From Afipia sp. (GTDB lineage: Bacteria > Pseudomonadota > Alphaproteobacteria > Rhizobiales > Xanthobacteraceae), in the NCBI GenBank assembly GCA_017308595.1, contig JAFKER010000007.1:372001-436000 (forward strand): a DNA stretch of 64,000 bases. The letters are read 5' to 3'. This document shows, one piece after another, positions 17,123-26,498 of this stretch. A model generated the notes under the pieces. It had not been told where the DNA came from, did not search any database, and saw only the letters and a program-made list of their open reading frames with translations. Each line of letters begins with the position of its first letter. Position 1 is the stretch's first letter. A program made the position numbers and the translations under genes.

Positions 17123-17155
17123 GTTCGGAAATATTGAACTATTGAACCAGTTCAA
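17123..17155. promoter_or_regulatory. Putative ArsR-type operator
   Basis: Two inverted repeats lie between the divergent SDR and ArsR genes: GTTC-N9-GAAC at 17123-17139 and TTGAAC-CA-GTTCAA at 17142-17155. Their position, 20-50 bp from both start codons, fits a shared operator for the winged-helix protein encoded at 17177. Confidence 0.65.
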
Positions 17156-17176
17156 GGGGCGGCCTATATTATTTTC

Positions 17177-17488
17177 ATGGTCCGGTTTGTTCATCCCGCA
17201 CGTCAGGATATCACGCTGGCCGGCATTCTCGCCGCGCTGGCCGATCCGGCGCGGCTGATGATCGTCAAAAGCCTGATCCGCCAGAACGAATGCATGAACT
17301 GCACGGAGGCGGGGCCCTGCAACATGGCCAAGTCCACGCTGTCGAACCATTTCCGCGTGCTGCGCGAGGCGGGCCTGATCCACACCACCAAGCAGGGCGT
17401 CGAGCATCGCAACGCGGTGCGCGAGGCCGATATCAACGCGCGCTTTCCGGGGCTGCTGAAATCCATCCTCAAGCACGCGGACGAATAG
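17177..17488 (+). CDS. ArsR-family winged-helix regulator
   Basis: Small DNA-binding protein of 103 residues. It has LAALADPARLMIVKSL, typical of the ArsR start, and the recognition helix region KSTLSNHFRVLREAGLI. A Cys cluster (ECMNCTEAGPC) sits just before the recognition helix and could sense oxidation or a metal, but no known metal-site pattern is assured. It is divergently paired with the SDR gene and likely represses it and itself. Confidence 0.85.
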   Translation: MVRFVHPARQDITLAGILAALADPARLMIVKSLIRQNECMNCTEAGPCNMAKSTLSNHFRVLREAGLIHTTKQGVEHRNAVREADINARFPGLLKSILKHADE

Positions 17489-17522
17489 GGGTTTCCTTCC
17501 GCAACGGGCGCATTTGTGAGCG

Positions 17523-17580
17523 AGATTCCGGGTCTGCGGAGCGGTATGAAGAATACCGCACCGCGCCCGGAATGACGGGA
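17523..17580. repeat. Intergenic palindromic repeat, family A copy 2
   Basis: Matches 16212-16270 with a few changes, including the paired change in the inner stem (GGTAT/ATACC). It lies just after the ArsR gene, so the two copies bracket the SDR/ArsR divergon. Confidence 0.8.
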
Positions 17581-17590
17581 TGAGGCAATC

Positions 17591-17620
17591 AAAAAAGGCC
17601 CGGATTGCTCCGGGCCTTTT
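17591..17620. terminator. Terminator beside the groEL 3' fragment
   Basis: Perfect stem AAAAGGCCCGGA / TCCGGGCCTTTT with loop TTGC. On the minus strand it lies directly beyond the partial groEL stop codon and may be the original groEL terminator; it can also end the ArsR transcript from the other side. Confidence 0.8.
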
Positions 17621-17655
17621 GTATTTCATATTCAACTTGATGGGCTGATGAGTTT

Positions 17656-17815
17656 CTTAGAAGTCCATGCCGTCCATGCCGCCGCCCGGCATCGCCGGAG
17701 CAGCCGCGCCGCCCTTCTTTGGCACTTCAGCGATCATCGCTTCGGTGGTGATCAAGAGCGAAGCGACCGAGGCTGCGTTCTGGATCGCCGCGCGCACGAC
17801 CTTGGTCCGGTCAAT
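17656..17815 (-). pseudogene. groEL 3'-end fragment (duplicate)
   Basis: Bases 17656-17807 match 19131-19282, the last 50 codons of the intact groEL, with one visible mismatch; similarity fades by 17815. The fragment encodes the end [17 protein letters not shown]... through the Gly/Met-rich tail, here [10 protein letters not shown] against [10 protein letters not shown] in the intact gene. It is in the same orientation as groEL, 1.3 kb downstream. It is either the remnant of the original 3' end after an insertion that rebuilt the gene, or the relic of a tandem groEL copy. Confidence 0.92.
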
Positions 17816-17872
17816 CTTGACAAGGAAAATAATCCTATATATGATACTCGCCTCATTGCGGTTGAGGTAAGG

Positions 17873-18496
17873 ATGAAAAGTTTGCGGACGCGGCTCTCTG
17901 AATTGGAAGGCAGGATCTTTGCCTGGAAGGCGGATTATGATTTTCGCCGCTTCATGCTTGCTCTGAAGGCCGGTTACAAGCCAACGCAACCGCGAGATAG
18001 CAATGGACGTTGGACCCTTGAGGGCGGCGTCACTTTCACGACCTCATCCGGATTTTATACGGGCATTCAAAGTATCGACCAGACCTCAGAGGCTCTCAGC
18101 GATATTCTGGCAAGCGTTATGAACGGGCTTGAGTATTTTCCGTCCATGAGCCCGTCAGCTTACGGTACGTTTATTCACGGAATTTTTGGGGCCGCTGTTC
18201 GTCTTCGCGGGTTGCCTGGTGTCGGCGACATCGAGCAGACTTTCAGTCTGGACAATGCCGATCCTCATTACGGTTTGGCGGGCAGCATTCGGACTGACGT
18301 GACGCTGCGGAACATTCAGGGGGATATCATTGCGATCTACGACGTTAAAACCGGAGATGATCCTCTAACTCGTGCGAGAGCGGATGAGATTCGGCTGAAG
18401 ACCAGAGCATCGCCAAATACTCCCGTCTTCGAATTAAATATCGTTCGTGGGATTTCACGCAAATCAATTCGGCTGCGGAGGGGCTACTTGCCATGA
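17873..18496 (+). CDS. Probable PD-(D/E)xK nuclease toxin
   Basis: Protein of 207 residues that I do not recognise as a named family. Residues 39-48 ([10 protein letters not shown]) resemble the short linker that precedes toxin domains in many alphaproteobacterial polymorphic toxins. The C-terminal domain has Asp142 in [10 protein letters not shown] and DVK at 157-159 in IYDVKTGDD, the spacing of a PD-(D/E)xK nuclease core. No signal peptide or membrane helix is seen. ATG 17873 follows GAGGTAAGG, but the frame stays open and reads like protein ([13 protein letters not shown]) back to the groEL junction, so the 5' end may be lost. Its stop overlaps the next start, as in toxin/immunity pairs. 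Confidence 0.6.
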   Translation: MKSLRTRLSELEGRIFAWKADYDFRRFMLALKAGYKPTQPRDSNGRWTLEGGVTFTTSSGFYTGIQSIDQTSEALSDILASVMNGLEYFPSMSPSAYGTFIHGIFGAAVRLRGLPGVGDIEQTFSLDNADPHYGLAGSIRTDVTLRNIQGDIIAIYDVKTGDDPLTRARADEIRLKTRASPNTPVFELNIVRGISRKSIRLRRGYLP

Positions 18497-18966
18497 GCAT
18501 GGAAATCTATCCGCTGACGGATGCCACGGTGCCGACGACGCAGGCTTGGCAAAGCGCGATCGACGCATTGGGATTCGATGTTCGTTTTGTCGATGAGGTC
18601 TCGCTGGAGGCGGACGAAATTCGGCTACGCGCGGAATGCAAAGGCAAGCCTGTTCTCATGGAGTTGGAGCGTGTCAGCCTTGCGAGAGTGCGCGATACAT
18701 TTCCTGATGTTGCGTTTCCTGATCACGTATCCTGTGTGCATGCCCTGTATTGGAGCAAGACTCTGGAAGGCGGCCTTGCCGGCTATCAGGCGGCTGCGGC
18801 CTATCTCGGTCTTGTCAAAGGGCTGATGATCGATACGGAAGAGGGCAGGCTCAAGACGCCGGAGAGTGCAATTGAGCTGGCTCGGAAAATGACCGCGGAG
18901 ATGCCCGCGCTTGAAGCGGCCATGGCGGAGATTCTTTCGAAGATGGCCGCGAGGCCACGCAATTAG
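18493..18966 (+). CDS. Probable immunity protein of the adjacent toxin
   Basis: Protein of 157 residues, acidic overall, soluble, without signal peptide or membrane helix; no known family recognised. It starts with MEIYPLTDATVPTTQAWQSAID and ends in a helical, Ala/Met/Glu-rich part. The ATG overlaps the toxin stop (ATGAGC), implying coupled translation, and the size, acidity and position fit an immunity protein. GC is lower than in the neighbouring core genes, as for the toxin. The function is inferred from context only. Confidence 0.55.
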   Translation: MSMEIYPLTDATVPTTQAWQSAIDALGFDVRFVDEVSLEADEIRLRAECKGKPVLMELERVSLARVRDTFPDVAFPDHVSCVHALYWSKTLEGGLAGYQAAAAYLGLVKGLMIDTEEGRLKTPESAIELARKMTAEMPALEAAMAEILSKMAARPRN

Positions 18967-18976
18967 GTTCTGGATT

Positions 18977-19065
18977 CGTCGTTGCGAGGAGCAATATCGA
19001 CGAGGCAAATCCATTCGTCGCTTGTCGGAAATTCGTCTGGATTACTTAGTTCCGCTCACAATGAG
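18977..19065. repeat. Intergenic repeat, family B (degenerate)
   Basis: Decayed copy of the CGTCATTGCGAGGAGC...GCTCGCAATGACG palindromic repeat, found more intact at 23579-23698 and 40583-40701. It lies between the immunity gene and the groEL terminator. Confidence 0.6.
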
Positions 19066-19074
19066 AGAAAACAA

Positions 19075-19101
19075 AAACCCCGGCATCGCTGCCGGGGTTT
19101 T
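19075..19101 (-). terminator. groEL terminator
   Basis: Stem AAACCCCGGCA / TGCCGGGGTTT; on the minus strand it ends in a T-rich tract, 30 bp after the groEL stop. Nearly the same hairpin is at 16165-16191. Confidence 0.85.
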
Positions 19102-19131
19102 GCATTCTTGGATTTGCTTGAGTGGCCGGAC

Positions 19132-20790
<1,659 letters not shown>

Positions 20791-20823
20791 TCAGGGAATT
20801 TCAGGTGAGGAGAGAGGGCGCTC

Positions 20824-21138
20824 TTAAGCGGCCTTCTTCTTGGCGTTACCGTCGGTGATGACGCCCATGATGTCGCTTTCCTTCATGATCAGCACTTCCT
20901 GACCATCGATCTTGACCTCGGTGCCGGACCACTTGCCGAACAGCACGATGTCGCCGACCTTGAGGTCGATCGGGATCAGCTTGCCAGCCTCGTCGCGGCC
21001 GCCCGGACCGACCGAGAGCACTTCGCCCTGGGACGGCTTCTCTTTGGCGCTGTCAGGAATGATGATGCCGCCTTTGGTCTTCTCTTCGGCGTCGATACGC
21101 TTGACCACGACGCGGTCGTGAAGCGGACGGAATTTCAT
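20824..21138 (-). CDS. groES: Co-chaperonin GroES (10 kDa)
   Basis: GroEL lid protein of 104 residues. Marks: [27 protein letters not shown] with the mobile loop, [15 protein letters not shown] roof loop, and [22 protein letters not shown] strong Shine-Dalgarno (AGGAGG) precedes ATG 21138. It is the first gene of the groESL operon, under the promoter and CIRCE-like site upstream. Confidence 0.99.
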   Translation of the reverse strand: MKFRPLHDRVVVKRIDAEEKTKGGIIIPDSAKEKPSQGEVLSVGPGGRDEAGKLIPIDLKVGDIVLFGKWSGTEVKIDGQEVLIMKESDIMGVITDGNAKKKAA

Positions 21139-21180
21139 GCAGTCCTCCTAATGGATTGATAAACCTGTGTTTTTGCCATG

Positions 21181-21250
21181 CTGGCAGTCCGGGCAGGCGA
21201 GTGCTACCGCGGCTGGAACGGACATAGGCCCAAGGCAGGTGCCGGGCAAG
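21181..21250 (-). promoter_or_regulatory. groESL promoter and CIRCE-like element
   Basis: On the minus strand a -35-like CTTGCC (21245-21250) and -10-like CTATGT (21222-21227) are 17 bp apart. Just downstream, 21181-21207 reads GTAGCACTC-N9-GACTGCCAG; the first arm matches the HrcA-bound CIRCE arm (TTAGCACTC) at eight of nine positions apart from its end base, while the second arm is degenerate. HrcA repression relieved by heat is inferred. The remaining upstream stretch, 21251-21639, shows no gene or clear site. Confidence 0.7.
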
Positions 21251-21639
21251 GGTCTGTAGCAGAAAAATTGGCAGTCTGATGTGACGGCTGCCAAAAAATC
21301 GGTCTCATCATTAACCGTGGGGCGGGGCGCATGGCGCGGCCCTGTCCGCCCGTTGTCAGCAGTCCGGACGCGATGCTGCTAGTGCTTTGATAATTAACAA
21401 TTTATTCAAACTTTGATCTTGAGATGACGCTTCGTACTGCGTCAGATTTTTCCTCATGCGCGTTTGGTCGCGACGTGGAATCCGGATCGCGATCACCGCG
21501 CTCAACAGAGTGGGTGCGAGCGCGTTCGACAAAAACCGGTATGCCACTGTTTGCCGATCGCCTCCGCCATCTTGTTTGGCCGCGTTTTCTGCGACGAACC
21601 CGAAGCCCGGGCCGCCGGAAAACGCCTAAGGAGGTTCTG

Positions 21640-21939
21640 ATGGTCTCGAACGCGACCGTTCCTCAGGGCAACGTCTCCGAGGACTTCAAGCGGCAACTCG
21701 CCGGTTACGGCCTGACCACGGCCGAAATTCTCTACCGGCGCCCCGATCACCGCTGGCTGCTGCAATCCTATGTCTGGCAGAACTACGATCTGTTCCCGGC
21801 CTTTCCGGCGCTGAAGGATTTTCTCGCGTTCTGGCAGGAAAAGCTGGAAGGGCCGCTGGTGTCGGTCACGGTCGCGCATTCCAAGCTGATCAAACCGGCC
21901 GAGATCAAGGCCATCGACGGCGTCTTCCGGCTGCATTGA
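21640..21939 (+). CDS. usg: Usg family protein
   Basis: Small soluble protein of 99 residues matching the alphaproteobacterial Usg family: LAGYGLTTAEILYRRPDHRWLLQ, YVWQNYDLFPAFPALKDFL and the end KAIDGVFRLH. Its role is unknown; the name comes from trp-locus context elsewhere. ATG 21640 follows AAGGAGG. The longer open frame upstream reads as Arg/Ser-rich noise. Confidence 0.85.
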   Translation: MVSNATVPQGNVSEDFKRQLAGYGLTTAEILYRRPDHRWLLQSYVWQNYDLFPAFPALKDFLAFWQEKLEGPLVSVTVAHSKLIKPAEIKAIDGVFRLH

Positions 21940-21943
21940 ACAG

Positions 21944-22041
21944 CGTCATTCCGGGATGCGCCACAGGCGCAGACCCGGAATCCGATGCGCGTGCCGGGAG
22001 ATTCCGGGTTCGCTCGCGGTGCTCGCGCCCCGGAATGACGG
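21944..22041. repeat. Intergenic repeat, family A (long copy)
   Basis: Begins GTCATTCCGGG and ends CCCGGAATGACGG, with internal partial copies of the same arms. It fills most of the gap between usg and the cupin gene. Confidence 0.75.
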
Positions 22042-22127
22042 TTGGGACCGGATTGTCCGGCAGCTTGCCAGTGGCTAACCTTCTCCGGGCATGCCGCGTC
22101 CTTGAGGCGGCGGCAAGGGAGGCGTTC

Positions 22128-22715
22128 ATGGCTCAGCAGAAGTCGGCTAAAACAAAATCGGCCAAACCGAAATCGACCAAACCGCAATCGACAAAGGCCC
22201 GATCGGCGCAGCGCATTGCGGGGGTGAAAAAATCCGCGCCGCGCAAGAAGGCGGCAGCATCCGCCTCCCGCACGAAGTCCCCCAAGGCGCGTGCTTCGTC
22301 AGCGCGGCCTGCCGCAAAAGCAGTGCGTCCGAAACAGCGTTTCGTGGTCAGCCATCATCGCGAAGAGGACTTCAAGGCCGACGGCCTGCGCGCCTATGCC
22401 CAGTATCGTGATCTTGGCATCGCCAAGGGCACGCACGGCCTTGCGCGGGCGCATGTCATCCGGCTGATCGGTCCGTGCAATCCGCAGGAAGTCTCAAAGC
22501 TTCATCTGCACGATATCGAATTCCAGATGGTTTACGTCCTCAAGGGATGGGTGAAGACCTATCTGGAGGGGCAGGGCGAAATCCTGATGCGCGAGGGCAG
22601 TTGCTGGACGCAGCCTCCGCGTATCAGGCATCTGATCCGCGATTATTCCGACGAGTGCGAACTTCTGGAAGTGATCCTGCCTGCCGATTTCGAGACGGTG
22701 GAGTTGACGGCGTAG
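22128..22715 (+). CDS. Cupin-domain protein with Lys/Ala/Ser-rich N-terminal tail
   Basis: Protein of 195 residues. The first 65 or so are a low-complexity basic tail of repeated KSAKPK-like units, similar in composition to histone H1 tails. The rest is a single-domain cupin (EVSKLHLHDIEFQMVYVLKGWVKTYLEG, REGSCWTQPPRIRH), with His residues that could bind metal. ATG 22128 has AAGGGAGG upstream. Neither a substrate nor a nucleic-acid role can be deduced with certainty. Confidence 0.8.
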   Translation: MAQQKSAKTKSAKPKSTKPQSTKARSAQRIAGVKKSAPRKKAAASASRTKSPKARASSARPAAKAVRPKQRFVVSHHREEDFKADGLRAYAQYRDLGIAKGTHGLARAHVIRLIGPCNPQEVSKLHLHDIEFQMVYVLKGWVKTYLEGQGEILMREGSCWTQPPRIRHLIRDYSDECELLEVILPADFETVELTA

Positions 22716-22747
22716 ATCGCTGCGTCGAGTGGATAGAAGCGCAAATT

Positions 22748-22776
22748 GGCGTCAGCGGAATTGAGCCGCTGACGCC
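22748..22776. terminator. Bidirectional terminator
   Basis: Perfect 11-bp stem GGCGTCAGCGG / CCGCTGACGCC with a 7-base loop, placed between the convergent cupin and SDR genes. There is no long T-run. Confidence 0.7.
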
Positions 22777-22782
22777 TGTTCG

Positions 22783-23535
22783 TCACCCTCGTCCGACAAA
22801 CGGCATCTTGGTTGCCATGATGTTGAGGAACAGCGCGTTGGCGTCGAGCGACCGCGTGGCCATGAACACGATGGCGTCGGCGACGTTCTGCACATCCATG
22901 CGCGGTTCGACCATGGTATCGCCGCGCGGCTGAAGCACGCCGTTGGCCATGCGTTCGGTCATCTCGGATGCGGCGTTGCCGATATCGATCTGGCCGCAGG
23001 CGATGTCATAGGCGCGGCCGTCGAGCGCGGTGGCGCGGGTGAGGCCGCTGATCGCGTGCTTGGTCGCGGTGTAGGGCGAGGAGAACGGGCGCGGCGCATA
23101 GGCCGAGATCGAGCCGTTGTTGATGATACGTCCGCCGCGCGGCGTCTGGTTCTTCATGATCCGGAACGCATGCTGCGTACACAGGAACGGCGCGGTGAGG
23201 TTGGTCGCGACCGTGGTCTGCCACTGCTGCAGGCTGAGATCTTCCAGCGGCACAGGCGGCGTGCCGACGCCGGCGTTGTTGAACAGAACGTCGAGGCGGC
23301 CGAACACCTCCATAGTCTTGGCGAACAGCGCGTCGATCGAGGCCGGATCGGTCATGTCGCTCGGCACCACAAGGCTCTTGCCGAAATCCGTGCCGAGCTT
23401 TGCGGTTTCTTCGAGCGCGTCCTTGCGCCGTCCAGCCAGCACCACCGCGAAGCCGGTCTTCATCAGCGCCAGCGCGGAGGCGCGTCCGATTCCAGAACCT
23501 GCGCCGGTAACGATTGCGACTTTAAGTGCAGACAT
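22783..23535 (-). CDS. SDR family oxidoreductase
   Basis: Classical SDR of 250 residues: [14 protein letters not shown] cofactor loop, [19 protein letters not shown] with the catalytic Ser, and YTATKHAI with Tyr and Lys. The C-terminus lacks the usual GG-rich end and instead has [28 protein letters not shown], a variant common in a subset of alphaproteobacterial SDRs. GGGAGAAGG precedes ATG 23535. Substrate unknown. Confidence 0.9.
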   Translation of the reverse strand: MSALKVAIVTGAGSGIGRASALALMKTGFAVVLAGRRKDALEETAKLGTDFGKSLVVPSDMTDPASIDALFAKTMEVFGRLDVLFNNAGVGTPPVPLEDLSLQQWQTTVATNLTAPFLCTQHAFRIMKNQTPRGGRIINNGSISAYAPRPFSSPYTATKHAISGLTRATALDGRAYDIACGQIDIGNAASEMTERMANGVLQPRGDTMVEPRMDVQNVADAIVFMATRSLDANALFLNIMATKMPFVGRG

Positions 23536-23578
23536 TTCCTTCTCCCTTTGTTTTCTTGTTTGGTATTGAACTCCCGAT

Positions 23579-23698
23579 CGTCATTGCGAGGAGCGAGGCG
23601 ACGAAGCGATCCATTTTGTGTGGTTTGTTGGGATGGATTGTTTCGCGGAATTTATGACCGGGCGGCGCAAGCGCCGGCCCGTTCGCTCGCAATGACGA
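23579..23698. repeat. Intergenic repeat, family B
   Basis: Starts CGTCATTGCGAGGAGCG and ends CGCTCGCAATGACG, arms that can pair; a GACGAAGCGATCCA segment is internal. Also seen at 40583-40701 and, decayed, at 18977-19065. Confidence 0.8.
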
Positions 23699-23702
23699 AA
23701 AT

Positions 23703-24449
23703 CTATTTCACATTTCCATAAGGTGGGCGGGGAATATTCTGATGCGCGGCGCGCAGCGCCGCAGACCAGCGCGAACGCAGATCGTGGAAATACGGCTCGC
23801 CGGCCTCGATGCGATAATCGAGATAGGCGTCCAGCGCGTCAGGCCGCACCAGAAGAATGTCGATCGGCATGCCGACGCCGAGATTGGAGCGCATCGTCGA
23901 ATCCATCGAGACAAGGCCGACCTTGAGAGCGTCATAGAGATCGACGTCATAGGAGATCGCACGGTCCAGGACCGGCTTGCCGTATTTGTGTTCACCGATC
24001 TGCAGGTAAGGCGTGTCGGTGGTGCATTCGATGAAATTGCCTGCGGTGTAGATCATGAACAGACGCATCCGCGCGCCCTTGATCTGGCCGCCGAACAGGA
24101 ACGACACGTCGAATGAAATATCTTCGGCGCGCAGCGCGCTGCCTTCCAGCGCATGAACGCTGCGGATGGCGCGGCCGATGCGTTGCGCGGCCTGAAACAT
24201 CGTCGGCGCGTTCATCAGCGTTTCGCGCTCGCCGGTCTCCGGATTTTCCAGCCCTTCATTCAGGGTGGAGATCACGGACTGGGTGATGGCGAGGTTGCCT
24301 GCGGTGGCGATCGCCATGATGCGCTCGCCGGGGTCCTTGAAGATGTGCAGCTTGCGGAAGGTCGAGATGTTATCGAGACCCGCATTGGTGCGGGTGTCGG
24401 CCATCATCACAAGACCGTCACGAACGAGGATTCCGCAGCAATAGGTCAT
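23703..24449 (-). CDS. anbu: Anbu, proteasome-like beta-subunit peptidase
   Basis: Ntn-hydrolase of 248 residues of the bacterial ancestral beta-subunit (Anbu, COG3484) type. After Met removal the N-terminus is Thr1 (TYCCGILVRDGLVMMADTR); Asp17 and the Lys in STFRKLHIF complete the proteasome-like triad. The C-terminal part has VGMPIDILLVRPDALDAYLD. Start 24449 places Thr at position 1 and has GGGAGAATGGA upstream; an upstream Met would hide the nucleophile. It closes the four-gene operon with ATP-grasp, alpha-E and transglutaminase genes, its usual partners. Substrate unknown. Confidence 0.9.
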   Translation of the reverse strand: MTYCCGILVRDGLVMMADTRTNAGLDNISTFRKLHIFKDPGERIMAIATAGNLAITQSVISTLNEGLENPETGERETLMNAPTMFQAAQRIGRAIRSVHALEGSALRAEDISFDVSFLFGGQIKGARMRLFMIYTAGNFIECTTDTPYLQIGEHKYGKPVLDRAISYDVDLYDALKVGLVSMDSTMRSNLGVGMPIDILLVRPDALDAYLDYRIEAGEPYFHDLRSRWSAALRAAHQNIPRPPYGNVK

Positions 24450-24507
24450 TCCATTCTCCCGAGCGCGCATTTCTACGCGGCTGGAAGGGACGGGGCAACT
24501 CGCGAAA

Positions 24508-25332
24508 TCAGCTTTGGCTCTGCCGTCCGGCCTGATCGACCCGCACCGCGACTTCCAGTGTCTCCGTGCCGCCGCCGTAGCGGGTGCCCCGTGCCGGCGC
24601 GGCGCTCAGATAATCCAGCCCGACCGCGACGCGGACATGGGCTTCGGTGGTGCAGATGGCATTGGCGGCGTCGAAGCCGACCCAACCGAGCTTCTCGACA
24701 AAGGCTTCGGCCCAGGCGTGGCCTGCGTCCTGCGCCACCATGCCGTCGGAGCGCAGCAGGTGGCCGGACACATACCGGGCCGGGACGCCCGCGCTGCGCG
24801 CGCAGGCGATAAAGATATGCGCGTAATCCTGGCAAACGCCGCGCTTGAGCGCGAAGGCCTCCACCGCCGCCGTGCCGCTGTTGGTCGGATCGGTGTCGAA
24901 TGTCATGTGATCGTTGATCTGCAGCATCAACGCATGAAGGAAGCCCAGCGTGTCGCCGGACGCTTCAAGATACAGATCGCTGGCGAACTTCGCCATCGCA
25001 GCATTGACCTCAGTCAGCGGCGTGGAGCGCAGGAACAGGCTCGGAGGAAACCGCTCGTCGGTGCCGCGCAGCACGCCACCGGTGTCGTGGGTCTCGATCA
25101 GCCCTTCGACATGAATGGTCAGGTCCGAGAGTGCGCCGTGCGTGAGGACATGCGTGACATTGCCGAACGCGTCCTCGTGCACGTCGAGGCGTGAATCGGT
25201 CGAAACGTCGATCTGCCAGTCGGCGACATATTGCCCGTCGTGGCTGCCCGGCGTCATGCGCAAGATCTGGATCACGCCGGTGGCCGGCGGCTCGTAACGG
25301 TAGGTGGTGGTGTGGGCGATTTTCAGGCGCAT
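24508..25332 (-). CDS. Transglutaminase-like family protein
   Basis: Protein of 274 residues. The N-terminal beta domain (LKIAHTTTYRYEPPATGVIQILRMTPG) and the C-terminal papain-like transglutaminase core are clear. The catalytic Cys is in LKRGVCQDYAHIFIA, the His in GHAWAEAFVEKLGW and the Asp in GFDAANA. It may act as a protease or peptide-modifying enzyme. It is the third gene of the Anbu operon, 218 bp after the alpha-E gene; the gap holds a repeat (25409). Confidence 0.9.
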   Translation of the reverse strand: MRLKIAHTTTYRYEPPATGVIQILRMTPGSHDGQYVADWQIDVSTDSRLDVHEDAFGNVTHVLTHGALSDLTIHVEGLIETHDTGGVLRGTDERFPPSLFLRSTPLTEVNAAMAKFASDLYLEASGDTLGFLHALMLQINDHMTFDTDPTNSGTAAVEAFALKRGVCQDYAHIFIACARSAGVPARYVSGHLLRSDGMVAQDAGHAWAEAFVEKLGWVGFDAANAICTTEAHVRVAVGLDYLSAAPARGTRYGGGTETLEVAVRVDQAGRQSQS

Positions 25333-25408
25333 GGCGTTTCTTGAGTTTTGTTCAACCTTGCGGGCGCGTATAGCACGATTATGGCAGTCGCGCGGATGAA
25401 CTTTGTCT

Positions 25409-25452
25409 CGTCATCCTGAGGTGTGAGCACTTGCGAGCCTCGAAGGATGAGA
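25409..25452. repeat. Intergenic repeat, family C
   Basis: CGTCATCCTGAGGTG...CCTCGAAGGATGA segment, the same family as the large palindrome at 42940-43057. It lies inside the Anbu operon between the alpha-E and transglutaminase genes. Confidence 0.7.
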
Positions 25453-25550
25453 GGCCACGATGTTGCCGCACCGTCGCCCTGCGAGGCACGCCAGAAAGTG
25501 GGCGTGCACTTCAGGGTGACGGCAATACCTTCCGGGAGCGGAAAACATCA

Positions 25551-26495
25551 TCAGATCAAATACTGTTTCGAAATGGTATCCCCCAGCCGGGCGTTGTCCG
25601 CAATGAACTCCTGGATGAATTCATGCAGGCCGCGCTGGAACAGGTCGTCCATGTTGCTGTGATCGAGCCGATTGCGGACACCGCGCGCATGCCGCTGCGC
25701 CGCGCCCTGACGGCCATAGGCGACGCCGATCTGGTCGAGATTGCGCACGAGATTGCCGTAACAACTTGCCAGCGAGCGCGGCAGCGACTCGTTGAGGATC
25801 AGAAGGTCGGCGATCAGCCACGGTTTGAGCGTTTCGCGGTAGACCCAGTGATAGGCGGTGAGCGCGGAGACCGAACGCAGGATCGAGGTCCACTGATAGT
25901 AGTCGAGCGGGCCGCCGACATGCTCTTCTTCCGGCAGAAGTACATGATACTTCACATCGAGGATGCGCGCGGTGTTGTCGGCGCGCTCCAGATGCAGGCC
26001 GAGCCGCGAGAACCAGTAGGCGTCGTTGCGCAGCATGGTCCGGTAGGCGGAGCCGTCGAAGCGCAGCGATGTTTCCTGCACGAAACGCAGGAACTTCGTC
26101 AGTTCGTCACGCGTGGTCGCCCCGCGCGGCCATGAGGCGTGCAACTCGATCCACGCGCTGTTGATGGTGTCCCACATCTCGCTGGTCAGCGCGGTGCGCA
26201 CCGAGCGCGAATTGAGCCGCGCGTTCTCGATGCAGTTGCGGATCGAAGACGGGTTGTCGGGCGAGAAGGCGATGAAATCGACGACTGTGCGCTCGTTGGC
26301 TTCCTCGTGGTGCTGGTGAAAAATCTCGTCGATGCCCGCGGTGAGCAGCGCGGATTCCCATTCGTTGCTCTTGCCGACATAGGCATCCGGCAATGCGGTG
26401 GCGCGGAGCGTCGCCTCGATGGTGCGCGCGAGATATTCCGCGCGTTCGACGTAGCGGGCCAGCCAGTACAGACTTTCAGCGGTGCGCGACAGCAT
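25551..26495 (-). CDS. Alpha-E domain protein (DUF403)
   Basis: All-helical protein of 314 residues: MLSRTAESLYWLARYVERAEYLARTIEA at the start is the hallmark of the alpha-E (DUF403) family, and LERADNTARILDVKYH is a further conserved helix. It is thought to work with the ATP-grasp enzyme in peptide-bond-forming chemistry, but the reaction is unproven. Its start is 3 bp after the ATP-grasp stop, implying coupled translation. Confidence 0.92.
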   Translation of the reverse strand: MLSRTAESLYWLARYVERAEYLARTIEATLRATALPDAYVGKSNEWESALLTAGIDEIFHQHHEEANERTVVDFIAFSPDNPSSIRNCIENARLNSRSVRTALTSEMWDTINSAWIELHASWPRGATTRDELTKFLRFVQETSLRFDGSAYRTMLRNDAYWFSRLGLHLERADNTARILDVKYHVLLPEEEHVGGPLDYYQWTSILRSVSALTAYHWVYRETLKPWLIADLLILNESLPRSLASCYGNLVRNLDQIGVAYGRQGAAQRHARGVRNRLDHSNMDDLFQRGLHEFIQEFIADNARLGDTISKQYLI

Positions 26496-26498
26496 GTG

